DNA from: Anaerolineales bacterium
Lineage (GTDB): Bacteria; Chloroflexota; Anaerolineae; 4572-78; NAK82
Assembly (NCBI GenBank): GCA_024643945.1
Contig: JAHELX010000152.1
Location: forward strand, 1 to 10,908
Direction of reading: 5' to 3'
Length of the DNA stretch: 10,908 nucleotides
Shown here: piece after piece, positions 5,639 to 10,908 of the stretch
Numbering within the stretch: position 1 is the first letter of the stretch
How the letters are laid out: each line of letters opens with the position of its first letter
Translations under genes and position numbers: made by a program
Notes under the pieces: model-generated
Databases searched by the model: none
What the model was told of the DNA's origin: nothing
Seen by the model: the letters and a program-made list of their open reading frames with translations, nothing else

Positions 5639-7210
5639 ATGAGCATTAAGAAATTCCTCTTCCCATCGTTGGCCGTTTGCGCCGTACTGGCGCTCATCCA
5701 CCGGTTGTTCGCAAAGACCGCTTCAGCAAAACCGGCCTCCAACCGCGCCTCCTATGATGCGATCGACGCTTACGTCGAAGGGCAAATGCGTCGTCTGAAC
5801 ATCCCTGGCGTATCTCTCGCTATCGTCGAAGGCGACCAGATCGTGCATCTGCGCGGCTTTGGCCAGGCCCGCCCCGGCGGTGAAGCGCCAACCCCGCAGA
5901 CGCCCTTCATCATTGGCTCCACCACCAAGTCGTTTACGGCACTGGCGGTGATGCAGCTCTTCGAAGCCGGGAAGATCGAGCTGGACGCACCGGTCCAACA
6001 CTACCTGCCCTGGTTCCGGGTGGCGGATCCCCAGGCATCTGCCCAGATTACCGTGCGCCACTTGCTGAACCAGACCAGTGGCCTGCCTGTGTTGTCTGGG
6101 TGGATTACCCTGGCTGATTTTGACGATAGCCCAGGCGCCACCGAGCGCCATGCGCGGGCCTTGTCCACACTCAAGCTCACCCGCCCGGTCGGCTCGGCGT
6201 ACGAGTATAGCAACATCAATTACGACTTACTGGGGCTGATCATCGAGGCCGCCAGTGGTGAATCGTACGCAGACTACATTCAAAGCCATATCTTTAACCC
6301 GCTGGGAATGATCCACAGCTATACTTCGCAAGCCGCAGCGAAGCAGAACGGCCTGACGGTGGGCCACCGCTACTGGTTCTGGTTCCCCTTCGCCGTGCCC
6401 GATCTGCCCATCCCGCGCGGTTCGCTTCCGTCGGGCCAGCTCATCTCCAGTTCTGAAGACATGGCTCACTACCTGATCGCATACCTGAACGGGGGCCGCT
6501 ACGGCGACGTGCAAGTCCTCTCACCCGCAGGCATCGATGAGATGCACCGCGGGGTGGCGGAAATCAATGCGATGGGCGTTTCGGTGGGAGAGTACGGCAT
6601 GGGATGGTTCATCACAGACACCGGCCAGACGAGGATCGTCTGGCACAGTGGCCTCGTTCCCGACTTTTCTTCCTATATGGCGCTCCTTCCAGAGCAGAAG
6701 AAAGGCGTGGTCCTGCTCGCCAACGCCGGCCATTTTATGATGGAACCCGTCATGACTGAATTTGGGATGGGTGTGGCGACCCTGCTCGCCGGCCAGCAGC
6801 CTGCGCCGGGCCCATTTGGCTTCGTCCGCTTCATCCCCTGGGCAATGCGCCTCTTGCTGCTCATCCCGCTTCTCCAAATCGCCGGCGTCGCTGCCACACT
6901 GCGGCGGTTACGCCGCTGGCGCCAGGATCCGCAGTGCCGCCCGAGTCTTGGACGCATGTGGGGACTGCACATCCTGCTTCCGCTGATCCCGAACCTGTCG
7001 TTAGTGTCTATCCCAGTCTTTCTGCGGGACAGCGGCATGTTCGGATTCCTATCGTTCTTCATGCCCGACTTTACATGGATCGCCCTGATCTGCAGCGGCT
7101 TCGCCGGGATATGGACCATCCTGCGCACCGGGCTGATCCTCCGGGCACTGAGAAAGGCCTCGTCGTCCCAATCGTTCGTTGGGCGGTTCGGCGCCGAGCA
7201 ATCCAGTTAA
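5639..7210 (+). CDS. Class C beta-lactamase-like serine hydrolase with C-terminal membrane helices
   Basis: A 523-residue penicillin-binding-protein-like serine hydrolase (Beta-lactamase/Pfam PF00144 fold). Family members act as esterases, D-amino-acid peptidases or beta-lactamases; the substrate here is unknown. ATG 5639 is preferred, with AGGA at 5625-5628. A GTG at 5630 lies on top of that site. Residues 2-20 form a hydrophobic signal or anchor. Catalytic motifs are intact: S94-T-T-K97 (SxxK), Y190-S-N192 (YxN) and H336-S-G338, the usual K-T-G equivalent in this group. After the hydrolase domain (about 35-385) come three likely membrane helices at about 398-420, 440-463 and 474-503, ending in a basic tail, so the catalytic domain probably sits outside the cell tethered to the membrane. 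Similar hydrolase-plus-helices architectures are common in Bacillota and Chloroflexota. It lies between the DUF385 and acyltransferase genes, same strand, with short gaps. Confidence 0.9.
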   Translation: MSIKKFLFPSLAVCAVLALIHRLFAKTASAKPASNRASYDAIDAYVEGQMRRLNIPGVSLAIVEGDQIVHLRGFGQARPGGEAPTPQTPFIIGSTTKSFTALAVMQLFEAGKIELDAPVQHYLPWFRVADPQASAQITVRHLLNQTSGLPVLSGWITLADFDDSPGATERHARALSTLKLTRPVGSAYEYSNINYDLLGLIIEAASGESYADYIQSHIFNPLGMIHSYTSQAAAKQNGLTVGHRYWFWFPFAVPDLPIPRGSLPSGQLISSSEDMAHYLIAYLNGGRYGDVQVLSPAGIDEMHRGVAEINAMGVSVGEYGMGWFITDTGQTRIVWHSGLVPDFSSYMALLPEQKKGVVLLANAGHFMMEPVMTEFGMGVATLLAGQQPAPGPFGFVRFIPWAMRLLLLIPLLQIAGVAATLRRLRRWRQDPQCRPSLGRMWGLHILLPLIPNLSLVSIPVFLRDSGMFGFLSFFMPDFTWIALICSGFAGIWTILRTGLILRALRKASSSQSFVGRFGAEQSS

Positions 7211-7257
7211 GCATTTGCATGTTTCCATTCGCCAATTCGAATGGAGGAGGCGATACC

Positions 7258-8121
7258 TTGAACAACAAGATTGGACCCTATCATGTCGTCGATCTCCCAC
7301 CGGCGCGCCGCGTGTGGCTGAACATGCTCGACCTGCCCGGGCCGACGCATTGCATGGTCGGCCTGCTGGAAGTGGACGTGACGGTCGCCCGGCAGTTCAT
7401 CGCGGAGCACAAAGCACGCACCGGTGAGACACTTTCCTTCACCGGCTTCCTTACCTTCTGCCTGGCCCGCGCGGTGGATGAAGACAAGGCAGTGCAGGCC
7501 TACCTGAAAGGCCGTAAACAACTCGTCATGTTTGACGACGTGGACGTTGGGTTGATGGTCGAACGGAAGATTGGAGAAAAGGGTGCCTTGATGGGGCATG
7601 TCATCCGGGGCGCCAACCGCAAGACATACCGGGAGATCCACCAGGAGATCCGCTCGGTACAGTCCAATCTGGTGCCGGCGAGTGCCGAGACGGTCTCCTG
7701 GTTCCGTTCCGCCATGCTGCTTCCGTGGCCGCTGTCCAGGTTGTTCAATGCTTTGCTCCGTATGGTCGTGAGCCGCGACCCGACGATTGTTACGTCCATG
7801 GCGGGCACAGTTGGCATTTCCTCGGTAGGTATGTTTGGCAAGGGCCACGGCGGCTGGGGGATTTTTGCCGCTTCCCACGTGCTCGACCTGGTCGTAGGGA
7901 GTATTGCCTGGAAGCCAGCCGTCGTCGAGGGCCGGATCGAGCCGCGCGAGATCCTCTGCCTGACGGTGCTGTTCGACCACGATATTGTCGACGGCGCCCC
8001 GGCGGCCCGGTTTACGCGGCGGCTGGTGGAGCTGATCGAGAGCGGATATGGGCTGGGCGAGGACCAGACCCAAGCCGCCATTGATACCAAACCGGCAGTA
8101 CGGAGTCGAGTGCCTGCCTAG
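7258..8121 (+). CDS. Stand-alone 2-oxoacid dehydrogenase E2 / CAT-fold acyltransferase
   Basis: A 287-residue protein with the catalytic fold of dihydrolipoamide acyltransferases and chloramphenicol acetyltransferase, but with no lipoyl domain and no E3-binding domain, so it is not a normal E2 subunit. Acyl donor and acceptor are unknown. The active-site HxxxDG motif is present at H241-D245-G246 in DHDIVDGAPAARF. Other family-like blocks are GETLSFTGFLTFCLARAVDE near residues 56-75, and TIVTSMAGTVGISSVGMFG before the active site. TTG 7258 is chosen because GGAGGAGG (7243-7250) sits seven bases before it and the next residues, NNKIGPYHVVDLPP, match the start of homologs as I remember them. An ATG at 7219 is in frame but would place the binding site inside the gene. 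The gene follows the serine hydrolase stop by 47 bases, so the two are probably co-transcribed. A five-base stem (CCTGC/GCAGG) straddles its stop. Confidence 0.85.
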   Translation: MNNKIGPYHVVDLPPARRVWLNMLDLPGPTHCMVGLLEVDVTVARQFIAEHKARTGETLSFTGFLTFCLARAVDEDKAVQAYLKGRKQLVMFDDVDVGLMVERKIGEKGALMGHVIRGANRKTYREIHQEIRSVQSNLVPASAETVSWFRSAMLLPWPLSRLFNALLRMVVSRDPTIVTSMAGTVGISSVGMFGKGHGGWGIFAASHVLDLVVGSIAWKPAVVEGRIEPREILCLTVLFDHDIVDGAPAARFTRRLVELIESGYGLGEDQTQAAIDTKPAVRSRVPA

Positions 8122-8214
8122 AGCAGGATGATCCAGAGACAGCAGATTTTTCACCCATGGTTGAAAGAGTGGGACTTCTACACAAGCAAAAGTTTGAAAG
8201 GAGAAATGGGAACC

Positions 8215-8310
8215 ATGAGGATAAAAGGACTGCAACTTCATCCCTCAAAAGTACTACTCATCATCTCCGAAAGTGAACGTCTACCCCCTTTAAAAGCGGT
8301 CCATTTGTAG
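8215..8310 (+). CDS. Possible 31-residue peptide of unknown function
   Basis: AAAGGAG (8197-8203) precedes ATG 8215 by 11 bases. An ATG at 8206 is in frame but only two bases from the site. The frame stops with TAG at 8308-8310. The peptide begins MRIKGLQLHPSK, has a short hydrophobic run VLLII and ends LPPLKAVHL. I recognise no family. It could be a real small ORF, the stub of a lost gene whose start signals survive (as with the CPBP fragment at 4567), or chance. The binding site is the main argument in favour. Confidence 0.25.
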   Translation: MRIKGLQLHPSKVLLIISESERLPPLKAVHL

Positions 8311-8334
8311 ATAAGGGGATTAAACCTTCTTCTG

Positions 8335-8363
8335 ATGACTCTCGCCTGTGATTTTGGTATTCT
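8335..8363 (+). promoter_or_regulatory. Candidate extended -10 promoter for the membrane-protein gene
   Basis: ATGACT (8335-8340) is spaced 17 bases from TATTCT (8358-8363), with TG at 8355-8356 giving an extended -10 (TGGTATTCT). It has the same layout as the site at 3914-3942. Transcription would begin near 8370, leaving a leader of about 95 bases before ATG 8466. Consensus match only. Confidence 0.4.
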
Positions 8364-8465
8364 AATAACAAAGAGAGAAGCAATCGGTTTTCAATGAGAA
8401 AGGATCAACATGCCATGAACCAACCGAATGTTTCACACGAATGGTCTGATACTAGGAGAAAAAAC

Positions 8466-8900
8466 ATGGATAAAAAGTCATGGCTCAAAGTCGCCGCCGG
8501 GTTGAGTTTTTTTATGGCAATATGTCAAACAGTAATTTCCCTTTCCCCTTCTGCCGCCGCCTATTTTGAGGCTCCTCCACCGCTCTTGCAGAACCGCCTG
8601 CAGCTTTTTCTTGTTGGAGAGGGAGCAGCACTGATCCTTGTCGTTTTTGGCCTGTATGCGTTATCAGGAGCCGGAAGTATCCGACATTTGCCTCTGTTAC
8701 GCCTGGGGCTGATCGGGATTAGTAGCCTTTACCTTTTGCGCGGGCTATTTATCATCTTGACCGTGTTACACATCCTGGGGATTTTAGAGGGAGAAATCCT
8801 GATCCAGGGGGTAATTTCAACCCTGGTATTTTTGGCGGCGGGAATCCCGTATGCGGTAGGGACTTTTTTGAATTGGAAAGAGATGCAAATTCGCAGGTAA
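8466..8900 (+). CDS. Four-helix integral membrane protein, unknown function
   Basis: A 144-residue, strongly hydrophobic protein with four predicted membrane helices at about 8-28, 47-68, 78-104 and 111-134, short charged loops and a basic C-terminus (KEMQIRR). I do not recognise a named family; similar small four-helix proteins are annotated as hypothetical in many bacteria. ATG 8466 is chosen because AGGAG (8454-8458) lies seven bases before it and the residues MDKKSWLK give a normal inside-positive start. In-frame ATGs at 8394 and 8415 would add a polar, unlikely N-terminus. Base composition is lower in G+C than the neighbouring genes, and it has its own candidate promoter, so it is probably a single-gene unit, possibly acquired. 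The pocket-lining or catalytic residues that would hint at a function are not apparent. Confidence 0.8.
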   Translation: MDKKSWLKVAAGLSFFMAICQTVISLSPSAAAYFEAPPPLLQNRLQLFLVGEGAALILVVFGLYALSGAGSIRHLPLLRLGLIGISSLYLLRGLFIILTVLHILGILEGEILIQGVISTLVFLAAGIPYAVGTFLNWKEMQIRR

Positions 8901-9003
8901 ATCTAGCCAGATCACTAAGAAGAGAGACCCTGTTCCCGTCCGGTTTATTTGGTAGCGATTCGGGCATTTTCGGCCTGATTAAGCCGTGAGAATAGGAGGG
9001 AAA

Positions 9004-10269
9004 ATGTCTCAAACCAAAGTTCTTCTCGTCGGCTATAACGGCGCCAACAACACGGGGGCTGAGGCCCTGCTCCTGGCCGATATCGAGGACGTGCGCGCGG
9101 TGCTTGGCCCACAGGCGGTGATCACCATCCCCAGTATCAACCCGCCCAACTTGCGGCGATATATCAAAGAGGCGCCGAACCTGCGCATCGCCCCCATGCC
9201 GACCATCTTCTTCTCCACGCTGCGCCGCCTGGTGCATGAGAACGACCTGATCATGCTGGTCGAGGGCAGCACCTATATGGATACCTGGTCCTCAGCCTTG
9301 CTGTGGGTCTACCTGTGGACGACGCGCTGCGCCGACGCCATGGGTAAGCCCTCACTAGCCTATGCGGTGGATGCTGGTGAGATTAAGTCAGCCTTTAACC
9401 GGCGATTGATGCGCCGCGAGGCCAGCAAGACTTCCCTGATCATCACCCGGGCGGCGGCCGCCGCCGAGCGTTTGCGCTCTTTTGGCGTGACCGCGCCGCT
9501 GGAAGTGACCGCCGACAACGCCTTCAGTTTCCGCCCCGACCCGGCCGACGCCGGCCTGCTTTCCAGAGCCTGGCCCGAAGCAGGGCCCAATGTAGTGGGT
9601 ATGGCGCTGGTGGACTTTTACCAGTGGCCGGTGGTCATGAAACCCTGGGGGCCCAAGGAAGACTGCTATAAGTGGCCATATTACTTCTCACGCTCGCCAG
9701 AGCGGACCCGCGCCACAGAGGCGCTGGCGCGCAGCTACGCAGCCCTGGCCGATGATATGATCACCCGTCACGGCAAATCGGTCGCTCTGATCGGGATGGA
9801 ATCACTGGACGAAGTCCTGCTCCGTAAGGTGCACAGCACCATGGTCCACCCCGACCGGGCGCGGATCTTCTGCTCCCGCGAGTACAATGCTTCTCAGATG
9901 GTCTCTATCCTGCGCAGCCTCGAATTGCTGTTGACCTCCCGCTATCATGCCTGCGTGCTCTCCCTGGCTGCCCAGGTCCCGCAGATCGCTGTCGGCCATG
10001 ACCTGCGGTTGAAGACCATCTACCGGGAACTGAGCCTGTTCGAGGATTTCTTCGTCGAGCCGAACGCCCACGACCTGTACGAAAGCTTACAACCACGGGT
10101 TGATCGGCTGCTGGAGGACCCGTCCTGCGTGCGAGATGCCCTGCGGCGCGGTTATGAGAAACACCGGGATGACGCCCAGCGCAACCGCTCTCTGCTCAGG
10201 GATTTCGTCCAGGCACAGGGCTGGGAGCCGGCATCCAGCGCGGCCATCCCCTATCTGGTGGCAGCATGA
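9004..10269 (+). CDS. Polysaccharide pyruvyl transferase family protein
   Basis: A 421-residue member of the polysaccharide pyruvyl transferase (CsaB/WcaK-like) family, which in known cases transfers pyruvate from phosphoenolpyruvate to sugar residues of surface polymers as a ketal. The N-terminal block LLVGYNGANNTGAEALLLAD (residues 7-26) corresponds to the family's G-x-x-N-x-G-D-E-A motif, with Ala for the usual Asp. The C-terminal block SRYHACVLSLAAQVPQIAVG begins at S312 and carries the conserved R-x-H (R313, H315), followed by a loop where the family has Y/D-x-K (here HDLRLKT). ATG 9004 has AGGAGG (8994-8999) four bases before it; a GTG at 8986 lies upstream of that site and is less likely. 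Its stop overlaps the SDR start as ATGA, so the two are coupled. Context suggests surface-glycan or glycolipid modification. The acceptor sugar is unknown and other activities within the superfamily are possible. Confidence 0.88.
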   Translation: MSQTKVLLVGYNGANNTGAEALLLADIEDVRAVLGPQAVITIPSINPPNLRRYIKEAPNLRIAPMPTIFFSTLRRLVHENDLIMLVEGSTYMDTWSSALLWVYLWTTRCADAMGKPSLAYAVDAGEIKSAFNRRLMRREASKTSLIITRAAAAAERLRSFGVTAPLEVTADNAFSFRPDPADAGLLSRAWPEAGPNVVGMALVDFYQWPVVMKPWGPKEDCYKWPYYFSRSPERTRATEALARSYAALADDMITRHGKSVALIGMESLDEVLLRKVHSTMVHPDRARIFCSREYNASQMVSILRSLELLLTSRYHACVLSLAAQVPQIAVGHDLRLKTIYRELSLFEDFFVEPNAHDLYESLQPRVDRLLEDPSCVRDALRRGYEKHRDDAQRNRSLLRDFVQAQGWEPASSAAIPYLVAA

Positions 10270-10908
10270 ACGAGAGCACACCGCATCGCTGCGTCCTGCT
10301 CACCGGCGCGACCGGTTTCCTGGGCACCCAGGTCGCCCGGCGGCTGCTCCACGAAATGGACCTGACCGTCATCGCCCTGGTACGCGCCGAAAACCAGGCG
10401 GCTGCAGCTCACCGCCTGTCCCGCGCCTGGTGGGATTGGCCGGAACTGGTCACGGCCCTCACCCCCTCTCTCCCCCTCTCCCATCCAGGGAGAGGGGGAA
10501 GGGGGGTGAGGGTGGAAACTCTCCCCGGTGATATCTCGTTGCCCCACCTGGGGCTGGATGAGGCGACTTATTCCCGCATGGCGGGGCGCATCACCCACAT
10601 CATCCATACCGCGGCCGATCTGCGCGTAGATGCCCCGCTCGAGGAGCTGCGCAAAACCAACGTCCAGGGGACGGCCAACATGCTGGAGCTGGCCCGTCTC
10701 GCCCAGCGCGATCACGGCCTGGAGCGTTACGCGCATGTCTCCACCGCTTACGTAGCGGGCGGGCGGAGTGGCGCCATACCTGAGGCGGACCTGACCGGGG
10801 AGTATGGCTTTTCCTGCACCTACGAGCTGAGCAAGTACGAAGGCGAATGCCTGGTGCAGGCTGCCAAGAATGAGTTGCCCGTCTCGGTCTTCCGCCCGGG
10901 GATGATCG
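10266..10908 (+). CDS. Thioester-reductase-like SDR (NAD-binding 4 / epimerase family), 3' partial
   Basis: N-terminal 214 residues of an extended short-chain dehydrogenase; the gene runs off the right edge. The group includes thioester and fatty-acyl reductases and sugar epimerases. TGATGFLG (13-20) is the Rossmann nucleotide-binding loop, VRAENQAAAAHRL at 39-51 is typical of the thioester-reductase branch, LPGDISLPHLGLD (86-98) is the P-G-D block, HIIHTAADLR (111-120) the central strand, HVSTAYVAG (157-165) carries the catalytic Ser/Thr region, and Y186-x-x-x-K190 the catalytic pair. ATG 10266 overlaps the pyruvyl transferase stop. Residues about 65-82, between the helix after the A-W-W-D-W-P block and the P-G-D block, are encoded by a palindromic repeat and are absent from homologs as I recall them. 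The frame stays open through it. Substrate unknown; the pairing suggests surface lipid or glycan synthesis. Confidence 0.88.
   Translation, partial: MNESTPHRCVLLTGATGFLGTQVARRLLHEMDLTVIALVRAENQAAAAHRLSRAWWDWPELVTALTPSLPLSHPGRGGRGVRVETLPGDISLPHLGLDEATYSRMAGRITHIIHTAADLRVDAPLEELRKTNVQGTANMLELARLAQRDHGLERYAHVSTAYVAGGRSGAIPEADLTGEYGFSCTYELSKYEGECLVQAAKNELPVSVFRPGMI
10456..10512. repeat. 57-bp near-perfect palindromic element inside a coding sequence
   Basis: Outer arms CCCTCACCCCC (10456-10466) and GGGGGTGAGGG (10502-10512) pair exactly. Inner arms CCCCCTCTCCC (10472-10482) and GGGAGAGGGGG (10488-10498) also pair exactly, with an internal loop of TCTCT against AAG and a terminal loop ATCCA: 22 base pairs in all. 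The span is 57 bases, 19 codons, so the SDR frame is preserved, and the element is translated as LTPSLPLSHPGRGGRGVR. From memory, palindromes of this CCCTCACCCC / GGGGTGAGGG type are dispersed between genes in many environmental bacterial genomes, so this is likely a mobile or amplifiable small repeat. No second copy is visible in the window. Confidence 0.9.

Larger units (their letters stand above)
8122..8465. other. AT-richer intergenic stretch
   Basis: About 340 bases between the acyltransferase and the membrane protein, visibly poorer in G+C than the flanks. It contains a short ORF with a good binding site (8215-8310), a CCCCTT/AAGGGG dyad (8285-8290 and 8313-8318, loop of 22), and a promoter-like site (8335-8363). 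There is no other recognisable gene or RNA. The base composition differs enough from the GC-rich operons on both sides to suggest a separate origin for this segment together with the gene that follows. Confidence 0.55.

Noticed and set aside
8113..8127. Stem CCTGC/GCAGG at the acyltransferase stop as a terminator
   Set aside because: It has only five base pairs and no T-run directly after it; too weak to call.
7207..8241. 344-residue minus-strand ORF opposite the acyltransferase gene
   Set aside because: The plus strand encodes a recognisable acyltransferase with an HxxxDG motif over the same DNA; the antisense translation matches nothing and is a codon-bias shadow.
10100..10531. 143-residue plus-strand ORF overlapping the end of the pyruvyl transferase and the SDR start
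   Set aside because: The SDR in the frame of 10266 has a Rossmann loop, catalytic Tyr/Lys and coupling to the upstream gene; the alternative frame has no recognisable content.
1..10908. CRISPR array, tRNA or rRNA gene, intact insertion sequence
   Set aside because: No spaced direct repeats, no tRNA-like arm pattern, no rRNA-like stretch and no transposase motif were seen on either strand.

Overview
The window is GC-rich and every recognisable gene lies on the + strand. The mix of families suggests a Chloroflexota (Anaerolineae-like) bacterium, or a metagenomic relative. These families are a NarL-type two-component pair with PAS/GAF sensing, a DUF333 protein, CPBP protease and ICMT-type methyltransferase fragments, a deazaflavin (DUF385) oxidoreductase, a class C beta-lactamase-like hydrolase with membrane helices, a lipoyl-less E2-type acyltransferase, and a polysaccharide pyruvyl transferase paired with a thioester-reductase-like SDR. 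The assignment rests on remembered family resemblance, not on a marker gene.

Layout. Positions 2-3288 hold a translationally coupled histidine kinase (5' end outside the window) and its LuxR-type response regulator. Positions 3289-5050 form a zone of gene debris. It contains a scrap of a response-regulator receiver domain, a scrap that looks like the C-terminus of an acyltransferase, several inverted repeats (one a perfect 15-bp stem), a promoter, a secreted DUF333 ORF whose C-terminal half seems to come from another family, the first ~30 codons of a CPBP membrane protease, and an ICMT-type methyltransferase missing its N-terminus. Positions 5150-8121 look like a three-gene operon: DUF385 oxidoreductase, membrane-anchored serine hydrolase, and E2-type acyltransferase with a probable TTG start. 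Positions 8122-8465 are AT-richer and mostly non-coding, with a promoter in front of a four-helix membrane protein (8466-8900). Positions 9004-10908 hold a polysaccharide pyruvyl transferase overlapping an SDR that runs off the right edge.

How the genes work together. The kinase and regulator form one signalling unit with unknown signal and targets. The pyruvyl transferase and SDR probably serve cell-surface glycan or glycolipid synthesis. The 5150-8121 operon joins three enzyme families with no obvious shared pathway.

No complete novel defence or mobile system is visible. The strongest unusual signal is a 57-bp near-perfect palindrome (10456-10512) lying in frame inside the SDR gene and translated as about 19 extra residues between conserved blocks. 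The second is the run of chimeric and truncated genes at 3300-5050, where several junctions between unrelated families can be placed within tens of bases.
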